Assembly (NCBI GenBank): GCA_036835375.1
Contig: DAITMB010000027.1
Location: 1 to 47,011, forward strand
Source: JANQTF01 sp036835375
Lineage (GTDB): Bacteria; Bacteroidota; Bacteroidia; J057
Reading direction: 5' to 3'
DNA: 47,011 nt
Below are positions 19,154 to 27,004 of this stretch, piece after piece. Under the pieces are notes generated by a model. The model saw nothing but the letters and a program-made list of their open reading frames with translations. It was not told the origin of the DNA and ran no database searches. A program made the position numbers and the translations under genes. The first letter of the stretch is position 1. The number at the start of each line of letters is the position of its first letter.

Positions 19154-19249
19154 TTAAGCATGGCGAGATGCTCTCTCAAAGTAACCATCAAACTGGTTCT
19201 ATTTCTACAGCATCATCACGTTTTCACGGCAATAAGTTATAGCACACAA

Positions 19250-19277
19250 AAAGCCAGTCCAACGATGGACTGGCTTT
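19250..19277. terminator. Intrinsic terminator after the 845-aa T9SS protein gene
   Basis: Perfect 11-bp stem AAAGCCAGTCC/GGACTGGCTTT (19250-19260 with 19267-19277) with a 6-nt loop. On the minus strand it is followed by TTTTTGTGTG, giving a U-tract 25 bp after the stop codon at 19302. Confidence 0.85.
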
Positions 19278-19301
19278 CTCTGAAAAAATCCCAAAACCAA
19301 A

Positions 19302-21839
19302 CTACTGCTTTTGCAAAATTCCGTTGGCAGAACGTCCATTGACTTCTACTCGAAAGAAATACAGGCCGGGTGGCAATGCTTCGCCTGCAATCGATACATG
19401 GTGCTGCCCCGCGCCCAGATGACCGAGGGGGATCCTTTGGATCAAACGGCCTTCTACGCTGAGTAATTCTACTTGTGCGCTTCCTGATACTTCCAGTTCC
19501 AATTGGATCGTCACCTCGTGTTGAAATGGATTGGGGTAGGCCTTGGCGGCAAATCCCAGCCATTTTTCCCGATCAATCGAGATGTTAGATGACGTGTCCT
19601 TCACAGGTCCACGGAGCAGGTAATCGACCTCATTCAGAAAGACCTGCTTCATCACATCGGGGAAGACATAGAAATTGTATAAGCGCCGCTGTTGCAGGGT
19701 ATCGAATTCGTGGTCATCGCCCGTAGTGAAAAATGTGCGCCATCCAGCAGGCACTGCCGCAGCATTCCCTCCTACTGGGCCACCGAGAAACATCGAGTCA
19801 CCGGGTGCAAACCTTGCCATGAGCACATTTCCATCATAAGCCGACAGCTCCACCGAATCGGTCACAGCGCCATTGTTGGTATCGACAATGTAGGCCAATG
19901 GACCATTGGCGAGGCTCAGGAGTACTTTTCCATTGATCGTAGCAGGATCCACAGCGATCATGCTAATCTCGTCTTCGGCATAATCGATCAGGCCGCTGGA
20001 GACATCTACGCCGGTGAACACGGTGTCATCAGGCGTTTCTACTGTGGCTTGGAGTGTCCCAAATCGAACACCGTATGGCGTTTCGTTGGATGCAAACCAC
20101 CGGAGGCGATTGGCGCGAGCGACGTAGTTGCTCATGAGAATGACGGGATTTTCGAGCTGTTCCCAGATGCTATCGTCAGCCGCAGCAAAATCTCCGCTGG
20201 ATATTCCTCTCCCCAATACGACGAGGTCGGCAGCTTTGAGAATCTCTGCGTCGGCAGAGTCCACCGTCGAGAAGTCCGCATAAGGAGGCAAAATGACGTT
20301 GTAGCCCGCATTGTGAAGCGCAGCAACGAAGAGCGAGTCTCCATAACTTCCGCTGTCATCCTTCCAGTCTTGGCGCGTGATGAATACCACATCGGCCAAG
20401 GTAGGGGGCACCCCAATTCCAGAAAACAGCGTGGAATCAAGGGCCGTCTGAAGTGGAGAATAAGCACCCGTCGTGTCCAGTGCGACCCAATCCACCAAGC
20501 CCCCAACGGCAGCGCCGGATCCATCTCCCATTTTGAAGTAGGTATCCGTGGTGCCACTGGTAGATACGCCGATGAGCACAGGATTCGGATCTTCGTCCAC
20601 ATAAACGACAGAGCTGTCACCAAACACTGCAATGCGATAGATATGCCAATCTGTGACGTCAATTCCTGTCACGACGGGCGTCACATTGGACCGTTCAAGG
20701 TCAATAGAGTTATCAGAATAGTTGATTCGCAATTCATCCCGCGCGTTGACATTGCCGTGCCGATATTGGAGGTCAAAGAGTCGCTCTAGTCCAAGTTCCT
20801 GCCAATTGTCCAGCCCCTTCATCCGGGCTATCAGGGTAAAATCTACCCCTTTCCATTTCGTGCCAGGGGCTTCAAGGAAGTCGAACCGATACATCCGAGA
20901 CCCAAAAGAATCAGGCTCTACAAAGCGCAGCAGAGAGTTTCCGGGAATGACGGGATCGCCCACCAGCGCTTCTTCGAAGTTAGGTCCGGGACTGCTCTGG
21001 CTCAACGTGCTGAGATTAAATGGTTCACTTGCAGTCTGGGTAGGGAGCAGATCGGCTGTGTAAATCATCCAAGAAGGGGTGACAGGCGTCGGTGGGGGTG
21101 GCGGCGGGGTAAACACGCCCGTGAAAATGACCGAATCCAACGGAGAGAGCGTCGGGGAATACGCGCCTGTGGTGTCGAGGGCAACCCAGTCCACCAAGCC
21201 GCCGATTGCGTCGCCAGATCCATCACCGATTTTTAAATAATTGTCAGTAGTGGTCGCGGTAGAAACCCCAATGAGCACGGGAACCGGGTTCTCATCAAGG
21301 TACACCACCGAGCTGTCGCCAAAAATGGCGATCCGGTACACATGCCAGTCGGTGAGATCCATTCCGGTCTGGAACGTGATGCCCCCCGAGCGATCGAGTT
21401 CCACACTGTTGTCATCGTAATGCATCCGCAATTCGTCCCGAAAACCAGCACTTGCCACGCGATATTGCAAGTCGAATATCCGATCAAGTCCCAATGCTTG
21501 CCAATCATCCAGGCCCTTGATCCTCGCTACCAAGGTGAGATCAGCGCCCGTCCAAGGCGTGCCAACAGCGTCTTCGAATTGAAAGAGATACATCTTGGTG
21601 CTCGAAGCATCAGCCGAGACATATCGCAGCAGAGAGTTACCTGAAATGTCGGGATCCGCCAAAATGACTTCCTCAAAATTGGGTCCGGGCGAATTTTGGC
21701 TCAGCGCGCTCAAGTCCAAAGATTGACCAGCGGTCGCTGACGGGAGTACCGAAGCATCATAGAAGAGCCATTGTTGGCCAAAGCTGGGCACAGCCATGCA
21801 TACAGTCAGTGCCACAAAAAATAGTAGTTTCCTTTTCAT
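19302..21839 (-). CDS. 845-aa T9SS protein: duplicated beta-sandwich modules plus the ThuA-like domain
   Basis: Signal peptide 1-21 (SFGQ). Residues 23-242 and 257-475 are two copies of one module, joined by a Pro-rich linker (PPPPPP at 245-250); both contain SPGPNFEE, GNSLLR, LFDLQYR, DWHxYRIAxFGDSSVVYxDE, VLIGVST and GGLVDWVALDTTGAYSP, a laminin-G/lectin-like pattern that suggests carbohydrate binding. Residues about 483-745 are the alpha/beta domain shared with the protein encoded at 451-1491 (DVVFITRQ, AGYNVILPP, DLVVLGRGISSGDF). Residues 766-845 are a T9SS sorting domain (KAYPNPFQ, PPGLYFFRV). No catalytic site was recognised. It is head-to-head with the PL1 lyase; a substrate-capturing surface protein is a reasonable guess, no more. 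Confidence 0.85.
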   Translation of the reverse strand: MKRKLLFFVALTVCMAVPSFGQQWLFYDASVLPSATAGQSLDLSALSQNSPGPNFEEVILADPDISGNSLLRYVSADASSTKMYLFQFEDAVGTPWTGADLTLVARIKGLDDWQALGLDRIFDLQYRVASAGFRDELRMHYDDNSVELDRSGGITFQTGMDLTDWHVYRIAIFGDSSVVYLDENPVPVLIGVSTATTTDNYLKIGDGSGDAIGGLVDWVALDTTGAYSPTLSPLDSVIFTGVFTPPPPPPTPVTPSWMIYTADLLPTQTASEPFNLSTLSQSSPGPNFEEALVGDPVIPGNSLLRFVEPDSFGSRMYRFDFLEAPGTKWKGVDFTLIARMKGLDNWQELGLERLFDLQYRHGNVNARDELRINYSDNSIDLERSNVTPVVTGIDVTDWHIYRIAVFGDSSVVYVDEDPNPVLIGVSTSGTTDTYFKMGDGSGAAVGGLVDWVALDTTGAYSPLQTALDSTLFSGIGVPPTLADVVFITRQDWKDDSGSYGDSLFVAALHNAGYNVILPPYADFSTVDSADAEILKAADLVVLGRGISSGDFAAADDSIWEQLENPVILMSNYVARANRLRWFASNETPYGVRFGTLQATVETPDDTVFTGVDVSSGLIDYAEDEISMIAVDPATINGKVLLSLANGPLAYIVDTNNGAVTDSVELSAYDGNVLMARFAPGDSMFLGGPVGGNAAAVPAGWRTFFTTGDDHEFDTLQQRRLYNFYVFPDVMKQVFLNEVDYLLRGPVKDTSSNISIDREKWLGFAAKAYPNPFQHEVTIQLELEVSGSAQVELLSVEGRLIQRIPLGHLGAGQHHVSIAGEALPPGLYFFRVEVNGRSANGILQKQ

Positions 21840-22091
21840 CGTGTAAAGGTTGGAGATAGAGAATATTGAACAGTCGTTTTGGAGCCAGGATAGCCCAAAT
21901 GAATTTCACTAACTAATAAAGGGACAAGGCCGAATAGTCTCTATTCATGAATCAACATTCTGCCAGCAGTCAAGGCATCGTTGATTCAGCTCTTTGCCTT
22001 AGAAAAAAAAGTGTAGGATTTGAAAGAAATCGAAGCGCTGCCAGAGAGGGATCTGGGGATATTTCCACTTCGAATTTCTACACGAAACATT

Positions 22092-24650
22092 ATGAGCTAC
22101 TCCTATTCCAAACTACTCAGCTCCACTTTGGTGGCGCTTTCTCTTCTATTTTCGACCCACGCCCTGTCCCAAACCATCCTCGAAGCCGAAGATGCTTACT
22201 TCTCTTCGGGAAGCATCGACAACAATCACACTGGCTACACAGGCACTGGGTTCGTCAACACCGACAACATCACAGGCGAATTCATTGAGTGGTTTTTCCA
22301 CGTCGCTAGCCCAGTGACCGATACCCTCGAATTTCGATATGCCCTCGGATCACCTGCGGCCCGGCCCATGGAAGTCTATGTCAACCAAGTGCTAACGGAC
22401 ACCCTAGATTTCGTCTTTTCAGGGGCGTTCTCCAACTATGTGTATGATAGCACTTCGGCACAACTCGTAGCGGGAGTGAATCGGGTCAAGCTCGTGGCAA
22501 TCAATCCAGAAGGCGCTCCCAATATGGATCACCTTCGAATCAAAAGTGATACTCTGCCCCTTCCTTACTACAGCTTATTGGTGACTAGCGGCAACGGGGG
22601 CACTGCGAGTACCACAGCGGTAGGCGACTCTGCCCTAGCTGGAAGCAGGATTACCCTCACCGCTGTGCCTGATCCAGGTTACTCTTTTGCAGGGTGGACT
22701 GGAGACATCAACACCCAGACGCAACCGCTCTCCCTCCTCATGGACCAGAATTACGTCATTGAAGCCAATTTCCTCAACTCTTTGCCCGCCTTTCCGGGAG
22801 CAGATGGCTATGGCAAAAATACCACAGGTGGTCGTGGCGGGGTGGTCATTGAAGTCACCAACCTAAACGACCTGGGTCCCGGTAGCCTGCGTGCAGCAGT
22901 GAATACGCCGGGGGCCAGGACAATCGTGTTCAGGGTTTCAGGTACCATTTTCCTGAATTCATCCCTCACCATCAACCGTGGCGACCTCACCATTGCTGGC
23001 CAAACTGCCCCAGGAGATGGGATTTGCCTCGCCAATTATCCCATTGTCGTGAGAGCAAACAACGTCATCATCCGCTACCTCCGCGCTCGGCTCGGTGATC
23101 AAGCCAATCAGGAAAATGACGCCTTATCTGCCAATGACGTACAAAACCTCATCGTAGATCACTGCACCTTCAGTTGGGGAATCGATGAAGTAGCCTCTCT
23201 GTATCAGAATGTTAATACGACCATGCAATGGTGCATTATTTCTGAAAGCCTGTATCGCTCTGTTCACTCCAAGGGCGACCACGGCTATGGCGGTATTTGG
23301 GGAGGAAACAACTCCAGCTTTCACCACAATCTCCTCGCTCACCATAGCAGCCGCAATCCCCGCTTCAATGGTGCACGCTACGAAGCAAATTGGGACGAAC
23401 GTGTTGATTTTAGAAACAACGTCATTTACAATTGGGGCTTCAACAGTTCCTATGGAGGTGATCCGAGTGAGATCGATGGCAATAAAGCCCAGATCAACAT
23501 GGTCAACAATTACTATAAATATGGTCCTGCCACGAACAACAATGCGGTGAGATTTCGCGTCCTCCAGCCAAGCAGCAATGCATTTGGGCATAGCTTATGG
23601 CACGTAGAGGGTAACTTCTTGTATGGTTTCCCCCTCGCTACGGATGACAATTGGACCTACGCGGTACAAGGCGTCTCGGCTGCGGTCAAAGACCAAATCA
23701 GGGTCATTGAGCCATTTGGATTTGAAATGGATAGCACGCAAAGCCCTGAAGTTGCCTTTGAATATGTGCTGGCAAATAGCGGTGCGGTGCTCCCCAATCG
23801 CGATTCCGTGGACAAACGCGTGATCATGGAGACCTGTACTGGAACCGCGACCTACGGCGGTGCCTTCAGTAGCTTGCCTAGAGGCATCATTGATTCTCAG
23901 ACCGACGTAGGCGGATGGCCGACCTTGGCTTCCACTACTCCGCCACTAGATAGCGATCATGACGGAATGCCTGACGATTGGGAGTTGAACCGCGGACTCG
24001 ACCCCAATGACGCCGATGACCGAAATGACGACGATGACAGTGACGGCTATACCAATCTGGAAGAATATCTCAACAGCCTGGTCGAACGTTTTGAGTATGC
24101 CGTGCGGCCCATTGAGCTGGAGGCAACAGGTCTCCCCAATGGAGAGGTAGAACTGACTTGGACTGACATCGGTATCTTCGACAGCGAATTTCTGATCGAG
24201 CGAGAAAAAGATGGCGCAGGGTTCACATCTCTCGCTACCGTGAGCGGCAATGCCACTTCCTATCTCGACACTGGCTTAGATAATGGCCAGTACGACTATC
24301 GTATTCGGACTGTCACCTCTATGGACAGCTCCTGTTTTACCGAGCCTGTCAGCGTCAGCGTCACGTCGAGCCTGGACCGCGCTGAAACATTGTTTCAGCG
24401 GCTGGAAGTATATCCCAATCCTTTTGTCGATGGAATACACATAGAGCTGGAAATCGGGGAAGCTACGGATGTCGCCATTTCGATTTACAATGGCCAAGGA
24501 CAGCGCCTCGACGAACTATCTCAACAACGGCTGCTTCCCGGCACACAACTATTGCGCTGGGATGCACCAAGCACATTGCCCGCAGGATTGTACGTCGTAC
24601 AGATCAGCACTTCTCGTGGCGTCGTGTCCCGAAATTTGATCAAGCGATAG
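22092..24650 (+). CDS. Pectate lyase, PL1, multidomain and T9SS-secreted
   Basis: 852 aa from the ATG at 22092, where the signal peptide (MSYSYSKLLSS ... HALSQ) begins. Order: CBM35/CBM6-like module about 28-152 (ILEAEDAYFSSG, TGFVN); InlB B-repeat-like domain about 160-228 (GGTASTT ... VPDPGYSFAGWTGDI); PL1 parallel beta-helix about 230-600 (FPGADGYGKNTTGGRGG, IVFRVSGTI, DHCTFSWGIDE) with the catalytic-region HHSSRNPRF (Arg about 424); a thrombospondin-3/EF-hand-like Asp-rich linker (DSDHDGMPDDWE, DADDRNDDDDSDG) likely to bind calcium; an FN3-like domain; T9SS sorting domain about 790-852. It cleaves polygalacturonan by beta-elimination, yielding the unsaturated ends that GH105 removes. Its own terminator follows. 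Confidence 0.94.
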   Translation: MSYSYSKLLSSTLVALSLLFSTHALSQTILEAEDAYFSSGSIDNNHTGYTGTGFVNTDNITGEFIEWFFHVASPVTDTLEFRYALGSPAARPMEVYVNQVLTDTLDFVFSGAFSNYVYDSTSAQLVAGVNRVKLVAINPEGAPNMDHLRIKSDTLPLPYYSLLVTSGNGGTASTTAVGDSALAGSRITLTAVPDPGYSFAGWTGDINTQTQPLSLLMDQNYVIEANFLNSLPAFPGADGYGKNTTGGRGGVVIEVTNLNDLGPGSLRAAVNTPGARTIVFRVSGTIFLNSSLTINRGDLTIAGQTAPGDGICLANYPIVVRANNVIIRYLRARLGDQANQENDALSANDVQNLIVDHCTFSWGIDEVASLYQNVNTTMQWCIISESLYRSVHSKGDHGYGGIWGGNNSSFHHNLLAHHSSRNPRFNGARYEANWDERVDFRNNVIYNWGFNSSYGGDPSEIDGNKAQINMVNNYYKYGPATNNNAVRFRVLQPSSNAFGHSLWHVEGNFLYGFPLATDDNWTYAVQGVSAAVKDQIRVIEPFGFEMDSTQSPEVAFEYVLANSGAVLPNRDSVDKRVIMETCTGTATYGGAFSSLPRGIIDSQTDVGGWPTLASTTPPLDSDHDGMPDDWELNRGLDPNDADDRNDDDDSDGYTNLEEYLNSLVERFEYAVRPIELEATGLPNGEVELTWTDIGIFDSEFLIEREKDGAGFTSLATVSGNATSYLDTGLDNGQYDYRIRTVTSMDSSCFTEPVSVSVTSSLDRAETLFQRLEVYPNPFVDGIHIELEIGEATDVAISIYNGQGQRLDELSQQRLLPGTQLLRWDAPSTLPAGLYVVQISTSRGVVSRNLIKR

Positions 24651-24673
24651 AGGCTAAGATTGGAGCCAAAAAC

Positions 24674-24712
24674 AAAAGCAGGAGAGCAACCTCATGGTCC
24701 TCTCCTGCTTTT
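24674..24712. terminator. Intrinsic terminator after the pectate lyase gene
   Basis: Perfect 13-bp stem (24674-24686 with 24700-24712), the right arm running into seven T (24709-24715). Located 24 bp after the lyase stop and just before the convergent hemin-degradation gene, which it may also serve. Confidence 0.88.
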
Positions 24713-24731
24713 TTTGCAGTTGATCGATAGA

Positions 24732-25784
24732 TCATGCATATCTTGACTCGATGGATTCGATCAGGGTCTTCCACGCCGGTAGCTCCGGAATACCAGGTTT
24801 CCGCTTACCAAAGAGTTGTAGCACTTGCTCCCCCGCTTCGTTGAAGCACTCTAGCGCCGTGACCATACCATCTTCCGTGGGCTTTCGCACAATCCAACAA
24901 GAGGAAATCCCGGCCTCTTTCACGTGGAGATTGAAATCGGGATCCATGACATTGAACCAGCCTTCATGATCGAGCAGTCGCTTCACGGGTCCTGTATGAA
25001 TCTGAATCATTCCTTTGTTTCCCACAAAGGCCATGATTGGCGTTTGGGTCAACGCCGCGATTTCGATGGTCGTGCGTAAAGCCTGTGGCTTCACCGATAT
25101 AGCAAAGCCACCGGGCGGTGCGAGGCGCAAAGCTTGGGTACGCGTGACCCCGAATTTTTTGAGTAAGCCAAAAAAGTCGTGCGTGTCGCGCAAGGTCAAC
25201 CATCCCTGCTGGAACTCAGCTACGGCAATGTCTTCATCCAGCTTCTCTGGCGTAGGCGCTGGTAGGGGTTGCACAGAGACTTCAGGTGTTTGCACATCTG
25301 ACCGATATTTATCGACCAATGCCTCGTAGGCTTCCACCTCGCTATGAGGTGTGAGGTAGATCTTGTGGATCGCTTCCCCATCCGAGGCAAAAAACTGCAA
25401 ACTACGACGCAAGCCCCCTTTGGCTTCTTCCTCCACCGCAAAAGCATGTGCCCAGCACTGAAAGAAAATTCGTAGATCTATGTCCTCCCCTACAAATAGT
25501 CCCACGTGCGGATTTTCCAGCGAAGGATTCAGGTACACACCCTTGCGCTCGTGCACGACTTCTTCGTTGCGAGTGAGGGCCATCACCTTGCCCAAGGTTT
25601 CGATTTCAGAAAGAATCGAAGCAAATTCAGGGCGAAGCCGCTGGACCTTGTTGCCTACTTGTGTAGCGAGAAGCTCCGCCTCGGAGCATCCGAGGATTGC
25701 CGCTGCATTTCGAATGCGGAGCTGTGGAGAATCTTGTCGGAGTTCTGCCCATCGATGAGAAAGGGTATGTTGTGTTAGTTCCAT
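24732..25784 (-). CDS. hmuS: Hemin-degrading factor, HemS/HmuS/ChuS family
   Basis: 350 aa, cytoplasmic, no signal peptide. The family's two similar halves are visible: about 1-170 (LRIRNAAAILGCSEAELLAT, GLFVGEDIDLRIFFQCWAHAFAV, FFASDGEAIHKIYL) and about 185-348 (WLTLRDTHDFFGLLKKFGVTRTQALRL, IMAFVGNKGMIQIHTGPV, WFNVMDPDFNLHVKEAGISSCWIVRKPT). These proteins bind heme taken up from outside and break it down or hand it on. Genes for a heme receptor or ABC importer usually sit beside it, but here it stands alone. Length matches the family. The symbol follows the family, not a proven orthologue. Confidence 0.9.
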   Translation of the reverse strand: MELTQHTLSHRWAELRQDSPQLRIRNAAAILGCSEAELLATQVGNKVQRLRPEFASILSEIETLGKVMALTRNEEVVHERKGVYLNPSLENPHVGLFVGEDIDLRIFFQCWAHAFAVEEEAKGGLRRSLQFFASDGEAIHKIYLTPHSEVEAYEALVDKYRSDVQTPEVSVQPLPAPTPEKLDEDIAVAEFQQGWLTLRDTHDFFGLLKKFGVTRTQALRLAPPGGFAISVKPQALRTTIEIAALTQTPIMAFVGNKGMIQIHTGPVKRLLDHEGWFNVMDPDFNLHVKEAGISSCWIVRKPTEDGMVTALECFNEAGEQVLQLFGKRKPGIPELPAWKTLIESIESRYA

Positions 25785-26115
25785 AGGTTCGAATCTTTCA
25801 GTATTGACTTCATCAGGGGGGAATGTGCATGATCAAATGCCCAGAAGGCGGAATTTTTATTTGCTAGACCAGTATGATTCCCGCCTATAGGAGCGTACAA
25901 TGCCCATTGCAGCTCTGAGGAAGCAAAGATGTTTGTTATTTAGAACTAGTCCAAATAAAATTCACCAAAAACATCGTGGTGTTCCGCTCCGCAGTGGGAT
26001 CAGGATATTTTTCACCTGTAATGAAAAAGGACAGGCCCATGCCTGTCCTTTTTCATTACCCATTTGCGCTCAAAGAAACCCCCTTTGGCCTGTACAGAGG
26101 TACACCAAAGGTCAC
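25785..26115. other. Intergenic region, no gene seen
   Basis: 331 bp holding the leader of the hemin-degradation gene on the right-hand side of that gene and, near its other end, the hairpin terminator of hsp20. Apart from that hairpin I see no reading frame with a start, motif or composition that supports a gene. Confidence 0.5.
26021..26056. terminator. Bidirectional intrinsic terminator after hsp20
   Basis: Perfect 16-bp stem (26021-26036 with 26041-26056) around a CCAT loop, with A5 and T5 at the stem foot so that either strand gives a U-tract. It lies 60 bp after the hsp20 stop on the minus strand. Confidence 0.85.
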
Positions 26116-26565
26116 TTAGGAAATTTCGATGAGTCGAGCAGGTTTGGGTTTTGCCTCTTCCTTCTTTGGGATGTGCAGCGACAAAATCCCATCAGAATAG
26201 CGAGCCTCTATTTTCTCAGCTTCGACCAACTCTGGCAGAGTAAAACTCCGCGTGAAACTCGCGTAGCTAAACTCTCTTCGTGAATATCGATCCGATTCAT
26301 GAGAGTTTTGCTCCTCCCGGCGCTCGGAAGAAATGCTGAGTCGATTGTGAACCAGCTCTACCTTAAAATCTTCCTTTCTCATTCCAGGTGCTGCCACTTC
26401 TACCACAAATGAGTCCTCATTTTCCTTCACATTCACGGCAGGGAGAGTGGCATCATTGCCTGAAAAGTTGCGAGAGGACCACTCGAAGAGGTCGCTGTTG
26501 AAAAAATCGTCGAACAATCGGGAAAACCCAGGGGCCGTAGGTGATGTACGTTTGATGAGTGACAT
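26116..26565 (-). CDS. Small heat shock protein, Hsp20 family
   Basis: 149 aa. N-terminal arm 1-40 with a DDFFNSDLFEW motif typical of Bacteroidota Hsp20; alpha-crystallin domain about 42-135 (PAVNVKENEDSFVVEVAAPGM, FKVELVHNRLSIS, YSRREFSYASFTRSFTLPE, ARYSDGILSLHIPKKE); C-terminal I-x-I anchor in RLIEIS. It holds unfolding proteins in a refoldable state. Monocistronic, with its own terminator. Confidence 0.95.
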   Translation of the reverse strand: MSLIKRTSPTAPGFSRLFDDFFNSDLFEWSSRNFSGNDATLPAVNVKENEDSFVVEVAAPGMRKEDFKVELVHNRLSISSERREEQNSHESDRYSRREFSYASFTRSFTLPELVEAEKIEARYSDGILSLHIPKKEEAKPKPARLIEIS

Positions 26566-26737
26566 GGCTGTAAAATAATTTTGTGGTACAACATGAGAGG
26601 AAAGAACGACACCCTATCCTCAACAAGCTACATGCCAACAGAACATATTGCCACAATGGCGCGATTTCATGAAAAAATGTAAAGAGATAATGACATTTTG
26701 GCAAAAAAAATTATGTGATTTTGGCATCGGCATCCAG

Positions 26738-26781
26738 CATCCGGAGGCTGAGGCCCTCGAAGCCCCGGATTAATGGCCTCT
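26738..26781. repeat. 44-bp palindromic repeat, left copy beside the gap
   Basis: The 44 bp here recur at 26907-26950 with one C/T difference. The unit contains CCGGA...CCGGAT and GGCYCTCGAAG. The sequence that follows it (26784-26794, CTTCGAGAGCC) is the exact reverse complement of GGCTCTCGAAG in the right copy. It looks like a REP/BIME-like or MITE-end family element. Confidence 0.75.
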
Positions 26782-26796
26782 GCCTTCGAGAGCCTC

Positions 26797-26896
26797 NNNN
26801 NNNNNNNNNNNNNNNNNNNNNNNNNNNNNNNNNNNNNNNNNNNNNNNNNNNNNNNNNNNNNNNNNNNNNNNNNNNNNNNNNNNNNNNNNNNNNNNN
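26797..26896. other. Scaffold gap, exactly 100 N
   Basis: One hundred N, a customary placeholder, so the true length is unknown. The gap is flanked on both sides by the same 44-bp repeat, which explains why assembly stopped here. Coordinates to the right of it are therefore not true genomic distances. Confidence 0.98.
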
Positions 26897-26906
26897 TCGG
26901 CAAAGA

Positions 26907-26950
26907 CATCCGGAGGCTGAGGCTCTCGAAGCCCCGGATTAATGGCCTCT
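26907..26950. repeat. 44-bp palindromic repeat, right copy beside the gap
   Basis: Second copy of the repeat at 26738-26781, same orientation, differing by one base (T for C) that makes its GGCTCTCGAAG arm perfectly complementary to 26784-26794. It ends 54 bp before the start of the T9SS esterase. Confidence 0.75.
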
Positions 26951-26992
26951 TATTCCATTCCCAAAAAAACTCAAAAACCCCGGCGGAAGCCC

Positions 26993-27000
26993 TACCTTTG
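26993..27000 (+). promoter_or_regulatory. -7 box almost touching the esterase start codon
   Basis: TACCTTTG is an exact TAnnTTTG box, only 4 nt before the ATG at 27005. With the usual spacing the transcript would start at about 27004-27007, that is, at the start codon itself, implying a leaderless mRNA. No TTG is seen at -33. Confidence 0.5.
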
Positions 27001-27004
27001 TTGC

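Noticed and set aside
19692..20789. 365-codon open frame antisense to the 845-aa protein gene
   Set aside because: Opposite strand of a protein with signal peptide, repeats and sorting domain; the apparent repeat in it is just the mirrored duplication.
26797..26896. CRISPR array hidden at the gap
   Set aside because: The flanking unit is palindromic and 44 bp without alternating spacers, and no cas genes are nearby.
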